Assembly: GCA_017051695.1 (NCBI GenBank)
Contig: JAFIDK010000006.1
Span: forward strand, 124,001-188,000
Length of the DNA: 64,000 nucleotides
Origin: Algoriphagus aestuarii
Lineage (GTDB): Bacteria > Bacteroidota > Bacteroidia > Cytophagales > Cyclobacteriaceae
Direction: 5' to 3'
Part shown: positions 41,103 to 50,642 of the stretch, in pieces
Layout of the letters: every line of letters begins with the position of its first letter
How positions within the stretch are numbered: the first letter of the stretch is position 1
The notes under the pieces: model-generated
What the model saw: the letters and a program-made list of their open reading frames with translations, nothing else
What the model was told of the DNA's origin: nothing
Database searches by the model: none
Made by a program: the position numbers and the translations under genes

Positions 41103-42749
41103 TCATTTGATGATCACATCCTCCGGGTACGGTTCAAAGCCAATTTTATGTGCGATGACATACAAAGAATCTCCGGAATTCCATGGAAATGGCTTTTGGT
41201 AAACTGACCAAACATCTGAAGTAGATTTTCTATATCCGATCGATGCACTTGGGGTGGCGGTACTCAAAGTCACCAATCCATTTTCATAGGTGATCTTAGG
41301 GCGTTCTGTAGTCGGGGCAATTCTGTTTCCTCCCCACCATTGCTCGACCATTTGCATTTCCGGTACTTCGCCATAATCTCCGTAGTAGTTTACCCAGTCC
41401 AAATGTGCCTTTCTTAGTTCTTCCAATTTTTCCTGATGTTCTGGACTATCCACTAGGTTATTGAATTCCCAAGGGTCAACCTGCGTATCATAGAGTTCTT
41501 CTACTGGTTTGGTTTCATCAAACCATCTTTCTTGCTCCGGGGTTAATTTCCCTTGCTCATGAAGATCCAATAAGTGGACCATCAGCGGATTACTCAACCG
41601 AAATTGAATATTCTGGTAGTTTGGCTCATTGGGCATATAGTTCCTGATATATTTAAATCTACCGTCACTTACAGCCCTAACCCGGTCATATTCAGAATCC
41701 ATCCTGTCCCTTGCGGCATAGACATACTTTCTTGGTGCAGACTTTTGAGGACCTAAAAAGGCCTGACCTTGCATGGCCATGGTGATTTTGATTCCAGCGA
41801 GTGATAACATAGTCGGAGCAAAATCCACAAAACTTACCAATTCATTATTGACAGTTCCAGGTTCTAAGAATGGCGCTTTGATCATCAATGGAATTTTCAA
41901 CCCTCGATCATACAATTCTCTTTTGAAATAAGGCATGCCATCACCATGATCGGAATAATAGAAGATAATGGTATTTTCATAGAGTCCGGCATCTTTCAGT
42001 TCTTGGATGATTTCCCCTACTTGGGTATCCATTCGCATGACATTGGTAATAAATCTAGCCATGGTATGTCTGGAAATGGAGTCATCAGGATAAACTGGTG
42101 GGATGGTCACGGAATCTGGATCAACCAGTAATGGCTCGTCTGCTCTGACCCAAACTTGGGATTCATGGGAAATAGTCAAATTGAAAATCGAGAAAAAGGG
42201 CTGATCTGGATCAGGTCTGTTTTTCCAATGCGCTTTGTTACTGCTCTCATCCCACATGGTCACAGGTGCCACAAACTGGTAATCCTCTTTAGAATTGTTG
42301 GTGGTATAATAACCGATCATCCTGAGATATTCAGGAAATCCCAACATGCCGTCAGGAAGCATTGCAGAATAAGTTTTAAAATTCGCAGGATAGGCATCCC
42401 TTGCATTAGCGGACATTCCCAAAGTCCTCATATGATGGGCACCGATTGCCGTTTGGTAAGCTCCGGTAATGATGGCAGCCCTACTTGGAGCACAGACCCC
42501 GGCAGTTGAAAAAGCATTGGTATAGCGCACGCTTTCTTTTGCAAACTGATCCAAAACTGGTGTCTTACCTCCTGTTCCTCCATAAGCTCCTAGATGTTCT
42601 GGAGACATATCCTCGTTGACTATCCATACGATATTGGGCCGATCAGGGTAGTTTTTATCAGATTGGGATTCTTCTGGAGCAGTGCAGGAAATAAAAAAAG
42701 TACAACTCAACACAAATGCCAAAAGAGCGCTACTATTCAATAGTTTCAT
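41103..42749 (-). CDS. Sulfatase, formylglycine-dependent, lipoprotein
   Basis: 548 residues. Signal with lipobox FFISC (Cys22). NIVWIVNEDMSPEHLGAYG gives metal ligands; the active site is STAGVCAPSRAAIITGAYQ with Cys86. HADEP is absent but the DHGDGMPYFKRELYDRG and EELYDTQVDPWEFNNLV blocks fit. It ends in an extra C-terminal stretch (~residues 470-548) with a fibronectin-like WSVYQKPFPWNSGDSL, often seen in sulfatases of this branch. Likely cleaves sulfate from a glycan at the cell surface. Convergent with the preceding sulfatase gene, with no visible terminator between the two stops. Confidence 0.88.
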   Translation of the reverse strand: MKLLNSSALLAFVLSCTFFISCTAPEESQSDKNYPDRPNIVWIVNEDMSPEHLGAYGGTGGKTPVLDQFAKESVRYTNAFSTAGVCAPSRAAIITGAYQTAIGAHHMRTLGMSANARDAYPANFKTYSAMLPDGMLGFPEYLRMIGYYTTNNSKEDYQFVAPVTMWDESSNKAHWKNRPDPDQPFFSIFNLTISHESQVWVRADEPLLVDPDSVTIPPVYPDDSISRHTMARFITNVMRMDTQVGEIIQELKDAGLYENTIIFYYSDHGDGMPYFKRELYDRGLKIPLMIKAPFLEPGTVNNELVSFVDFAPTMLSLAGIKITMAMQGQAFLGPQKSAPRKYVYAARDRMDSEYDRVRAVSDGRFKYIRNYMPNEPNYQNIQFRLSNPLMVHLLDLHEQGKLTPEQERWFDETKPVEELYDTQVDPWEFNNLVDSPEHQEKLEELRKAHLDWVNYYGDYGEVPEMQMVEQWWGGNRIAPTTERPKITYENGLVTLSTATPSASIGYRKSTSDVWSVYQKPFPWNSGDSLYVIAHKIGFEPYPEDVIIK

Positions 42750-42904
42750 AGGGAGATTCCGTTTTACAGGGGAAAAGTTAAGTTAGGATTTTTAAAAGAA
42801 AAGCCAATAATTCTTCTACCACAAAAATGGATTTTGGCTATTCCATCCTGAAATAGAAGAATCCATACTCCCGTTTTATTTATGTTGGCTTATTATTTTA
42901 TTTA

Positions 42905-43072
42905 ATTATCCGCTTTCATACTATGAAAGAAATTGATGCAAGATTAAATGAGCTCAACTTTAAATTTATGACTACTTCGGTCGCCTGTCTCCCGTAGCTA
43001 TCGGGAGGTTTTCTAGCCAGTAAACCAAAGAAAATAAACGACTTGGCATCATTTCGGACAATCATTTAATTT
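42905..43072 (+). repeat. Diverged dispersed repeat, copy A
   Basis: Shares with 57059-57195, in the same order, a TATCCGCTTT start, a GACC/GACT-CGGTC block, GCCAG near AAGCAAAG/AACCAAAG, GACT(T)GGCATC and a GGA(T/C)AATCAT end. Identity is patchy, so the two are old copies. Confidence 0.6.
42989..43007. repeat. Hairpin CTCCCG/CGGGAG
   Basis: CTCCCG (42989-42994) and CGGGAG (43002-43007) with the near-palindromic TAGCTAT between. It sits inside repeat copy A where copy B has none, so it may be a nested insertion. Confidence 0.6.
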
Positions 43073-43289
43073 GGATATCCGGATTTTTCCAAAAAATCTT
43101 CAAAAGCAAATAAAGCAAGGTTAAATCACCTGTTGAATCCAATTTATCTTTCAGGCAAATGATTTAGGAACCTTGGGCAGTTTGTAATATATGCTCGAAC
43201 CATTCTGTCTTTAGTTCCATTTAACCTCCTAAAAATCTCCCTCTCGAAAAGAAAGATTTTTTTATCTTGGAGCCAATCTCTTTAAACCC

Positions 43290-44219
43290 ATGAAAAAACC
43301 TCTTTACATTCTCTTAGCATTCTTTTTTCTGTTTCAACACTTTTCCATCGCCCAACAAAAAGTCTGGCTCGACTCAGACACCGGTAATGAGATGGATGAT
43401 CTTTACGCCATTGCCTATTTGATTAAGGTGGAGGGGATTAACTTGATTGGCCTGAGCTCAGCCCACTTCAACAATGCCGACCTGAATGTCTTCGAAAAAT
43501 GGAATGCATACGAAACTGCAATCCTCAAGCCTGTTGAAGAAAGTCAACGTCTCAATGAGGAAATCCTAGCTGCGATGGGTCGGACAGACATCCCTCACCC
43601 ACTCGGTGCAGACCGGCAAATCGGTCGGGCTTGGGGGCAGCAAGACCCAAGAGATTCTCCCGCTGCTCAGGCTATCATTTCAGCTGCTCGAGCTATGGTT
43701 GGAAACGAAAAACTGGATGTGGTTACACTCGGTGCCATGACCAATATCGCTACCGCATTGATGTTGGCTCCGGATATCAAAGATAAAATACGCCTGTTCT
43801 CCCTAGGCTCATGGTACACACCTCAGACACGTGCCTGGAACAAGAGTGAATTCAACATCCGATGCGACCTCAACGCCTTTGATTATTTACTCAATCTGGA
43901 AGGACTAGATTTCACGATTATGACCACGACCACTTCCTTTGCCTTAAAGTTTGACCGGGATGAAACATATTCAAGACTGGATGAACATGTTACGATAGAA
44001 AAAATCCTGGCGGATCGTTGGCAAATCCACAATCCCCAAGATAAAACCAGAGTCATGTGGGACTTAGCTTTGGTAATGGCTTATATGCACCCTGAGTGGG
44101 CTACAACCTCTTCTGTGATGACCCCTCCGGAAAATAATCCTCGGGTTGTTCAAGTCTTTACAGAAATCGATGCAGATAAAATGAGAGAGGAGTTTTGGAG
44201 ATTGATCAAGTCCAGGTAA
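43290..44219 (+). CDS. Inosine-uridine preferring nucleoside hydrolase family protein, exported
   Basis: 309 residues. Signal peptide ending SIAQQ. The nucleoside hydrolase Asp cluster is LDSDTGNEMDDLYA (Asp28, Asp30, Asp36, Asp37), normally binding calcium and the ribose. VVTLGAMTNIATAL is the family's Thr/Asn block; MWDLALVMAYMHPEW provides the last Asp. It may cleave N-ribosyl bonds of nucleosides in the periplasm, but many exported relatives act on sugar-like substrates. It begins a rightward run with a Gfo/Idh/MocA enzyme and a sugar isomerase-like protein. Confidence 0.85.
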   Translation: MKKPLYILLAFFFLFQHFSIAQQKVWLDSDTGNEMDDLYAIAYLIKVEGINLIGLSSAHFNNADLNVFEKWNAYETAILKPVEESQRLNEEILAAMGRTDIPHPLGADRQIGRAWGQQDPRDSPAAQAIISAARAMVGNEKLDVVTLGAMTNIATALMLAPDIKDKIRLFSLGSWYTPQTRAWNKSEFNIRCDLNAFDYLLNLEGLDFTIMTTTTSFALKFDRDETYSRLDEHVTIEKILADRWQIHNPQDKTRVMWDLALVMAYMHPEWATTSSVMTPPENNPRVVQVFTEIDADKMREEFWRLIKSR

Positions 44220-44287
44220 AGTACCGGATTCCGATTTTTTAAATGGAATTTCTTAAATTCCTATTCAAACGCAAAACCCAATTCTTC

Positions 44288-45802
44288 ATGTCTCCAACCG
44301 ATAAGCTGAACCGCCGTGATTTTATCGGAACTGCGGCAACGATAGCAGCTTCTTTTTCAATTGTCCCTTCCAATGTGATAGCGGGACTCGGTAAGATCAC
44401 CCCTTCTGATCAGATCACTGTAGCAAATATTGGCTGCGGTACTCAGGGGCTTAGGGAAATGGGAGGACTTTTACTCAATCCCAACATCCGGGTTGTGGCA
44501 GTTTGTGATTCAAATAAATACACAGAAGATTACATCGACTGGTCACCATATGGAATCAGAGATGATATTCGTAAAGTATTGGGAGATGATTCTTGGTGGC
44601 AAAATGCAAAGGGTATTCCCGGAGGAAGAGATGTAGGCCAGGCTTATGTTGAGAAATATTATGCAAAAAACAATCCTGGAGGAACCTATAAAGGCTGTGC
44701 TTCCTACGAGGACTTCAGAGAGCTTTTTGCAAAAGAAAAAGGAATTGACGTGGTCAAAGTAATGACACCAGACCATACCCATGCTTCGATAGCCATCACG
44801 GCAATGAACCAAGGAATTCACGTAGTCACACATAAACCCATTTCCAATCGGCTCTTAGAAGGAAGAAAAGTCATAGAAAAAGCAGAATCTTCCGGAGCAA
44901 TCACGCATTTACTGGCTTGGTCAGACCGGCCAGAATATCGCCAGATCAAAGCCTGGATGGATGAAGGGTTGATCGGTGAGCTGAAAGAAATCCATAATTG
45001 GTCGTATCGACCTGTATGGCAGCAATGGACCAAACGCCCCACGGAGACACCGCCTATTCCTAAAGGATTCAATTGGGATTTATGGTTAGGGCCGGTTCCT
45101 GAGGTGAAGTATCATCCTCACTACACCAATAATGTTTTTAGAGGTTGGTATGAATTCGGAGGCGGCTCAGTTGCGGATATGGGGCATTATAGTCTTTTCC
45201 CTTTATTCGAAACATTAGGAATCAGCAAATCGCCAATTGCAGCAAAAGCTTTTGGAACCACTACAAGAGAAGAAATTGATCATGTGTATCATTGGGTGGA
45301 GAATAATGTAGCGTTCCCGGCCAGCTGTATGATCAAATGGAAATTTCCTGAACAGGAAAATTTACCGGGTTTTGACCTTTATTGGTACGATGGAGGAATG
45401 AAACCTTTTGCTCCGGAGGAATTGGAAATGGACGGCAAAGATACCCCTGAAGAAGGGTTGATGCTGATAGGAACCAAAGGAAAAATCTTGGGTGGATTCA
45501 GAGGCGAAAATCCTGTTTTGCTCCCTGAAAGTAAAATGAACACCCGCCCAGAATCAGAAAAAATCAATTCCCGGGAAGTGGACAGAAAAACAGATATGTG
45601 GGTAGAAGCGGTGAAATCAAAAACCCAGACTCCAGGAAGTTTTATCCGTGCCAAAACGATTACAGATACCATAAATCTAGGGGCGATAGCGCTTAGAACT
45701 GGCAAAAGAGTGGAGTTTGATGCCAGTGACCCTAAAATCACCAATGACGAATCAGCCAATCAATATATGACCAGAGCCTACAGAAAAGGCTGGGAAATTT
45801 AA
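44288..45802 (+). CDS. Gfo/Idh/MocA family oxidoreductase, Tat-exported
   Basis: 504 residues from the ATG at 44288 (MSPTDKLNRRDFIGTAA); a longer frame to 44243 adds 15 residues ahead of the Tat motif. Signal NRRDFIG. Rossmann motif VANIGCGTQGLREM binds NAD(P); VKVMTPDHTHASIAITAMNQGIHVVTHKP contains the usual EKP-like site, here HKP. WYEFGGGSVADMGHYSLF is the later catalytic His/Asp region. Acts on a sugar or sugar acid outside the cytoplasm. Starts 68 bases after the nucleoside hydrolase and is followed by a TIM-barrel sugar isomerase. Relatives oxidise 3-keto-sugars or glycosides; substrate is inferred. Confidence 0.88.
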   Translation: MSPTDKLNRRDFIGTAATIAASFSIVPSNVIAGLGKITPSDQITVANIGCGTQGLREMGGLLLNPNIRVVAVCDSNKYTEDYIDWSPYGIRDDIRKVLGDDSWWQNAKGIPGGRDVGQAYVEKYYAKNNPGGTYKGCASYEDFRELFAKEKGIDVVKVMTPDHTHASIAITAMNQGIHVVTHKPISNRLLEGRKVIEKAESSGAITHLLAWSDRPEYRQIKAWMDEGLIGELKEIHNWSYRPVWQQWTKRPTETPPIPKGFNWDLWLGPVPEVKYHPHYTNNVFRGWYEFGGGSVADMGHYSLFPLFETLGISKSPIAAKAFGTTTREEIDHVYHWVENNVAFPASCMIKWKFPEQENLPGFDLYWYDGGMKPFAPEELEMDGKDTPEEGLMLIGTKGKILGGFRGENPVLLPESKMNTRPESEKINSREVDRKTDMWVEAVKSKTQTPGSFIRAKTITDTINLGAIALRTGKRVEFDASDPKITNDESANQYMTRAYRKGWEI

Positions 45803-45850
45803 CTATCATACTTTCCACTTAATTTTTATTTTACCCAAAAAATCTACACC

Positions 45851-46801
45851 ATGAAAAACAGAAGAGAATTCTTAAAATCAGCAGGACTTGCCAGTGCCGC
45901 CGTAGGGCTAGGACTGCCCCAGTTTGCCTTTACCACTAAAAAAGCAGCAGACCCACTTTTCAAAATCTCATTGGCCGAATGGTCATTAAACAAGGCATTG
46001 TTTTCAGGTAAAATCGACCATTTGGATTTCCCGATTTTGGCGAAGCAACATGAGATCGATGCGGTGGAATATGTCAATCAGTTCTTTAAAGACAAAGCCC
46101 AAGACATGGCCTATCTGAAAGAAATGAAAACCCGTGCAGATGGAGAAGGAGTCACCTCGGTTTTAATCATGGTGGATGGAGAAGGAATGCTTGGAGCTGC
46201 TACTCCTGAAGGAAGAAAACAAACTGTAGAAAATCACAAAAAATGGGTCGAAGCCGCCAAGTTCCTTGGCTGTCATGCAATCCGTGTCAATGCCTATTCC
46301 GCCGTGCCTTGGAGTACCAATCCTGCGGATGCAAAAAAAGCAATGGATATCACCAGCTCAGGATTGAGACAACTTTGCGAGTTTGCAGATGATTTTGATA
46401 TGAACGTTATCATCGAAAATCACGGGGGATTTTCCAGCAATGCTAAATGGCTGGCCGAAATGATTAAGGAAACAGCTCATCACAGAGCTGGCACATTACC
46501 GGATTTCGGGAATTTCAGAATTGCCACAGAGAATGACAAAAATATATCATATGACTCCTATCGTGGTGTGGATGAATTGATGCCATTTGCAAAAGGCGTC
46601 AGTTTAAAACCAGTTGTTTGGGATGATGCAGGCAGAGAACATCCGCTGGATTATACCCGAATGATAAAAATCGTGCTGGCTCATAATTTTCACGGATATG
46701 TAGGGATCGAGCATGGAGTAGAAGGTAGGGAGTGGGATAGCATTTTTGAGATCAGACGTGGACTGGAAGATGTACGAAGAACTCTCGAAGCAGAGGGATA
46801 A
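45851..46801 (+). CDS. Sugar phosphate isomerase/epimerase-like TIM barrel, Tat-exported
   Basis: 316 residues. Tat signal NRREFLKSAGLASAAVGLG. The body is an AP endonuclease 2-like TIM barrel (xylose isomerase-like): FKISLAEWSLNKALFSGKID, DAVEYVNQFF, CHAIRVNAYS, NVIIENHGGFSSN, HRAGTLPDFGNFR, GYVGIEHGVEG. Glu, Asp and His at strand ends are consistent with a metal site. Exported members of this family often work with Gfo/Idh/MocA enzymes on unusual keto-sugars. It lies 48 bases after such a gene and a terminator follows. Substrate unknown. Confidence 0.85.
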   Translation: MKNRREFLKSAGLASAAVGLGLPQFAFTTKKAADPLFKISLAEWSLNKALFSGKIDHLDFPILAKQHEIDAVEYVNQFFKDKAQDMAYLKEMKTRADGEGVTSVLIMVDGEGMLGAATPEGRKQTVENHKKWVEAAKFLGCHAIRVNAYSAVPWSTNPADAKKAMDITSSGLRQLCEFADDFDMNVIIENHGGFSSNAKWLAEMIKETAHHRAGTLPDFGNFRIATENDKNISYDSYRGVDELMPFAKGVSLKPVVWDDAGREHPLDYTRMIKIVLAHNFHGYVGIEHGVEGREWDSIFEIRRGLEDVRRTLEAEG

Positions 46802-46812
46802 AACCTTTTTAC

Positions 46813-46849
46813 AAAGGATTCAGTAAACCTTACTGAGTCCTTTTTTTTT
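46813..46849 (+). terminator. Terminator after the isomerase gene
   Basis: 14-base arms AAAGGATTCAGTAA (46813-46826) and TTACTGAGTCCTTT (46830-46843) with one G:T pair and a loop ACC, followed by T to 46849. Confidence 0.9.
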
Positions 46850-46860
46850 AAACCCAAAAC

Positions 46861-47223
46861 ATGAAAACCGAATTTTTATCAACAGTACCAGTTTTACCAT
46901 CCAGTGACATAGAAAGAGATTTGATATGGTATGAAGAAAAGCTGGGATTTAAGAAGATTTTTGGAGATTCCATGTATGTAGGAATCCATTACAAAACAGT
47001 TTGGCTGCATTTACAATGGCATGCTGATACAGATGACGACCCTTTGTTAGGTGGTTCGGTGGTCCGGATTTTTGTCAAAAACATCGATAAATATTTCAAT
47101 CGCCTTCTAGCCAGAGGAGTGGTAAAAAAAGAAGATCTAAAACTGAATACACCCTGGGGCACCAATGAATTTGGCATTTATGACCCAAATAGAAATGCGA
47201 TTTTCTTTGTAGAGGATATTTAA
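46861..47223 (+). CDS. VOC/glyoxalase-bleomycin resistance family protein
   Basis: 120 residues, one VOC half: STVPVLPSSDIERDLIWYEEKLGFKKIF at the N-terminus, then HLQWHADTDDD, VVRIFVKNIDKYFNRLLARGV and the ending GTNEFGIYDPNRNAIFFVE. Family members are glyoxalases, dioxygenases or drug-binding proteins; conserved metal residues (His in LHLQWH, Glu in FVED) can be guessed but the function is not readable. No signal peptide. Starts 59 bases after the preceding gene, beyond its terminator. Confidence 0.85.
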   Translation: MKTEFLSTVPVLPSSDIERDLIWYEEKLGFKKIFGDSMYVGIHYKTVWLHLQWHADTDDDPLLGGSVVRIFVKNIDKYFNRLLARGVVKKEDLKLNTPWGTNEFGIYDPNRNAIFFVEDI

Positions 47224-47261
47224 TCATCATGCTTTTGATTCCTTCGCCCAAATAACCTCCG

Positions 47262-48407
47262 TCAATTGACCTGAGTTAATTCAATCAGTTCAAAAGTCAT
47301 AAAATCCTCCTTGTTTTCTGGATTTTGAGGGTGATTGATGGAAAGATATAATCCATTCTCTGTTACAAAGAAATTATCCTGAAAATACCTTCCTCCTTCG
47401 AATTTTCTTTCAGTCAGTAGAGTTAAATCCGAATCAAATACCATCAATACAAAAGGCCCTGGTTCAGTCATTAATTTTCTTAGCTCTTCCATTTCATCTA
47501 TGTCAAGCGTAGGAAAAGCAAATCGATAATACAAATCCTTATAAGGATCATAGACTAGGGAGCCATATCGGGAACTCGCCATCGCGTATTTAGCAAACTC
47601 CGGCGAACTGGTCTCCCTGGAAAAAGATGGTAAAATATTTTCCAAAAACTGGCTCCGACCTTCCTTTGGCAGCAAAGGTTCTTTCAAGTTATCCGAAAAA
47701 TAAAGCCGGTGATCCCCCAAAAAAGAAACAACCGTTTTTTCTCCTGTTTGTATGACACTGGACTCTAATTGTTTTTGCCCAGAATTTAAATAATCAGGTG
47801 GGAAATGATAATGAACTGATTCCATCGCACCATTTTTCAAATCAATGCCAGCTAATAATGGTAATTGATCCAGTTTCTCCTGAGTAAGTGTTTTGATATC
47901 AACATCAAATCTTGTTTTCCCATATAACTTGCCATCTGAAATCCAAGGAGGGGAATTATAATAACTCCTGCTCAAAAAGAGATTGTATACAGATTCTGGA
48001 AGTTCAAAATTCGTTTTATGGACAATTTGGGCTGTGGTATCAGTCAAAAAAACAGTTTTACTCCCTATGGATAAAAGATAAATGCTATCCAGACTTTGAA
48101 CCTGAAATCCGAAAATATCGGAAACACCATCAGGCCCTTCTCTTTCAAACTGGAGATTCTTGACTGTTTTTCCAGAGTAGACGTCAAAGATCTGGACCTT
48201 ATTGGAATTCAAGTCCAGGCTAAAGAGATAAGGATCGAGAAATTGAAAGCCATTGCTTTGATTGGAACTTATGGTGTCCAATTCAAATTTTAAGAACTTA
48301 CCGGATGGCTCTAGATTGTATGTTGGTTCATTCTTTTGCTTATCGCAAGAAATAAGTAAGAGTAAGAATCCAAAAAGTAGTTTGAAAAAGGGATTTTTAG
48401 GATGCAT
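47262..48407 (-). CDS. DUF4221-like beta-propeller lipoprotein
   Basis: 381 residues. Signal with lipobox LISC (Cys21). The beta-strand pattern PYLFSLDLNSNKVQIFDVYSGKTVKNLQFEREGPDGVSDIF, with repeated strands to the end, suggests a propeller of the DUF4221 type found in Bacteroidota. Like the BF3164-like gene at 11.7 kb, it is an anchored propeller of unknown role; no small peptide gene is seen next to it. Divergent from the VOC gene at 48462 across 54 bases. Family name recalled from sequence pattern, not checked. Confidence 0.72.
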   Translation of the reverse strand: MHPKNPFFKLLFGFLLLLISCDKQKNEPTYNLEPSGKFLKFELDTISSNQSNGFQFLDPYLFSLDLNSNKVQIFDVYSGKTVKNLQFEREGPDGVSDIFGFQVQSLDSIYLLSIGSKTVFLTDTTAQIVHKTNFELPESVYNLFLSRSYYNSPPWISDGKLYGKTRFDVDIKTLTQEKLDQLPLLAGIDLKNGAMESVHYHFPPDYLNSGQKQLESSVIQTGEKTVVSFLGDHRLYFSDNLKEPLLPKEGRSQFLENILPSFSRETSSPEFAKYAMASSRYGSLVYDPYKDLYYRFAFPTLDIDEMEELRKLMTEPGPFVLMVFDSDLTLLTERKFEGGRYFQDNFFVTENGLYLSINHPQNPENKEDFMTFELIELTQVN

Positions 48408-48461
48408 GCTGTTATTTTAAGCTATAATTGAAAATTAAACTACAAAAATAATTTATAAATA

Positions 48462-48848
48462 ATGACACAACATCTCGGTCAAATCGCTCTTTTGGTCAAA
48501 GATTATGAGGAGGCAATTCGATACTATACAGAAGTGCTTGATTTTGAATTACTAGAGGACACGCCTTTGAGCGAAACCAAGCGATGGGTTCGGGTCTCTC
48601 CTCCTGGATCATCTTGCCATTTACTTTTAGCAAAGGCATCAAATGACAGTCAGATAGCTCAAATCGGATATCAGGCTGGCGGTCGGGTGTTTTTATTTCT
48701 TTACACAGATGACTTCTGGAGAGATTACAAAAAATATACAGCCCGGGGAGTGGAATTTATCCGCGAACCCAGTGAAGAGGAGTTTGGGACCGTTTCAGTG
48801 TTTAAAGATCTCTATGGGAATCTCTGGGATTTGATCGAAAAGAAATAA
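48462..48848 (+). CDS. VOC family protein
   Basis: 128 residues. Typical VOC fold: LGQIALLVKDYEEAIRYYTEVLDFELLED at the start, WVRVSPPGSSCHLLLAK, RVFLFLYTDDFWRDYKKYTARGVEF and ending FGTVSVFKDLYGNLWDLIE. Probable metal ligands are His/Glu in GQIAL and LWDLIE. Function not readable; relatives include dioxygenases and lactoylglutathione lyases. Its ATG is 54 bases from the divergent DUF4221 gene. Confidence 0.85.
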   Translation: MTQHLGQIALLVKDYEEAIRYYTEVLDFELLEDTPLSETKRWVRVSPPGSSCHLLLAKASNDSQIAQIGYQAGGRVFLFLYTDDFWRDYKKYTARGVEFIREPSEEEFGTVSVFKDLYGNLWDLIEKK

Positions 48849-48897
48849 CAGTCAAAAGAGTAAAAATCGATAATTTTAAACCTCACTTTCAATCACA

Positions 48898-49128
48898 ATG
48901 GAAACCCAACCAAATAATCCACTACACGGAGTAAAACTTGCAGACATGGTCACTTATCTGGTGGAGTTTTATGGTTGGGAAGAATTAGGTCAAAGAATCA
49001 CGATCCGCTGTTTTACTCACGATCCTTCTATCAATTCCAGTTTGAAATTCCTCAGAAAAACCCCTTGGGCCAGAGAAAGAGTGGAAGGTTTGTATTTGAA
49101 AGCTTTGCGGGATGCCAAAAAGAAGTGA
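48898..49128 (+). CDS. VF530/DUF2132 family protein
   Basis: 76 residues. It matches VF530: [22 protein letters not shown], then [34 protein letters not shown]. The family is an all-helical small DNA-binding-like protein of unknown function (a structure exists for the Vibrio fischeri member). No partner gene is obvious; it may share a transcript with the VOC gene 49 bases upstream. Confidence 0.88.
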   Translation: METQPNNPLHGVKLADMVTYLVEFYGWEELGQRITIRCFTHDPSINSSLKFLRKTPWARERVEGLYLKALRDAKKK

Positions 49129-49397
49129 TATTTAGTTAAACCGCAAAGTTCGCAAAGAAATCACAAAGGGATGATTTTGTTGAGCTTTGACCTTTTTTAG
49201 CAAAAATAAATTAAATGGAAGCACTGAAATAACAGTAAAATATTCCTTAAAAATGATCAGACTAAGGGTTCAGATTTTTTCATAGAAGACACTTTGTTCA
49301 CTCTGCGACAACTTAAGTGACCATTGCGGTAAAAAAAGCATTTACAAAAAAAGCCCGAAGTATTCTCCGGGCTTTTCGTTTTATGGATTGTGGTTGT
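49129..49397. other. 269-bp intergenic with a possible diverged repeat
   Basis: CCGCAAAGTTCGCAAAG (49141-49157) near the left and CTGCGACAACTTAAGTGACC-like sequence (about 49303-49322) near the right recall another Bacteroidota intergenic repeat. The dnaN terminator occupies the right end. Confidence 0.4.
49343..49376 (-). terminator. Terminator of dnaN
   Basis: AAAAGCCCG (49349-49357) and CGGGCTTTT (49368-49376), ten-base loop. On the minus strand a T-rich run follows. It lies 22 bases after the dnaN stop. Confidence 0.85.
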
Positions 49398-50522
49398 TTA
49401 TACGTAATTATTCAACATCACTGGCATCACTAGCATCAGGATGTCTTCGTTTTCGTCTTGCTCAGCAGGGACGATCAGTCCAGCTCTATTTGGTGCAGAG
49501 AATTTCAAGGTTACTTCCTTGCAGGAAAGGTTGTTTAACATCTCCACCAGGAATTTTGCATTGAAGCCGATTTCGATATCCTCTCCATCATGCTCGCAGG
49601 ACAATCTTTCATTTGCCTCATTGGAGAAGTCAAGATCTTCTGCAGAAATCAACAATTCACTTCCTGTCAATTTCAATCTCACTTGATGCGTGGTCTTATT
49701 CGCATAAATCGCGATACGTCTCAAGGAGCTCAACAATTCAGAACGATCGATAGTCATCAAATTTGGATTGTCCGCAGGGATTACATTTTCGTAATCAGGG
49801 AAGCGCTCATCAATCAATCGACAGATCATTTTGATGCTGTTGAATTTGAAATAAGCATTTGATTGGTTGAATTCTACGGTCACCGGAACGTTTTCAGATG
49901 GTAAAGTAGACTTCAACAAATTCAAAGCTTTGCGAGGGATAATCAAGCTGGCTGCATCACCTGAAGCAATATCCACTCTTCTGTATCTGATCAATCGATG
50001 TCCGTCTGTAGCTACGAAAGTAGTATTCGTAGGACTCAAGTTGATGTAAACACCAGTCATGGCAGGTCTCAATTCATCGGAACTAGTAGCGAAGATCGTG
50101 TTGGAAACAGCGCTAGAAAGTACTTCAGTAGACATATCCACGGTAGTGGCATTGCTTACTGTAGGGATTTTTGGAAAATCAGTGGCATTCTCACCTGCCA
50201 ATCTATATCGTCCGTTATCAGAACTGATCTCTACAGCATAGGTATCGTGATCGATGCTGAAAGTCACCGGTTGCTCAGGCAAATTTTTCAGTGTTTCAAT
50301 CAAAATACGGGCTGGAACGGCAATATTTCCATCTTCCTTTGCCTCCACTGCGATTTCGGTAATCATCGAGGTCTGAAGATCCGAAGCAGTAATGGTCAAT
50401 AAACTGTCTTTAATCTCAAAAAGGAAGTTTTCCAAAATAGGAACAACAGGATTGGTAGTCACCACGCCGTTGATCGCTGAAAGCTGCTTGAGTAAGGCAG
50501 AAGAGGAAACAATAAATTTCAT
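49398..50522 (-). CDS. dnaN: DNA polymerase III beta sliding clamp
   Basis: 374 residues, normal clamp length. Starts MKFIVSSSALLKQLSAINGVV. The three clamp domains are recognisable: FLFEIKDSLLTITASDLQTSM, ATDGHRLIRYRRV in the second, and LMLVMPVML at the end. Encircles DNA and holds polymerase. Cytoplasmic. Not near dnaA here; between an unrelated DUF2132 gene and the gldG operon. Confidence 0.95.
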   Translation of the reverse strand: MKFIVSSSALLKQLSAINGVVTTNPVVPILENFLFEIKDSLLTITASDLQTSMITEIAVEAKEDGNIAVPARILIETLKNLPEQPVTFSIDHDTYAVEISSDNGRYRLAGENATDFPKIPTVSNATTVDMSTEVLSSAVSNTIFATSSDELRPAMTGVYINLSPTNTTFVATDGHRLIRYRRVDIASGDAASLIIPRKALNLLKSTLPSENVPVTVEFNQSNAYFKFNSIKMICRLIDERFPDYENVIPADNPNLMTIDRSELLSSLRRIAIYANKTTHQVRLKLTGSELLISAEDLDFSNEANERLSCEHDGEDIEIGFNAKFLVEMLNNLSCKEVTLKFSAPNRAGLIVPAEQDENEDILMLVMPVMLNNYV

Positions 50523-50642
50523 ATCGAAGGGCTTATTAATTTTAATTCTTGCAATGGGGGTAAATTTATAAATAAAATCGATTCAGAACTGACCATACTG
50601 AGAAAGACTCGAAATTATTGTGAAGAAAACTCGTTTTTTTAG

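Larger units (their letters stand above)
42750..43289. other. 540-bp intergenic with diverged repeat
   Basis: No gene supported. It holds the inverted pair ATTCTTCTA (42810-42818) / TAGAAGAAT (42854-42862) and copy A of a diverged repeat (42905-43072), which carries the CTCCCG/CGGGAG hairpin. The last ~200 bases before the nucleoside hydrolase gene show nothing clear. Confidence 0.6.
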
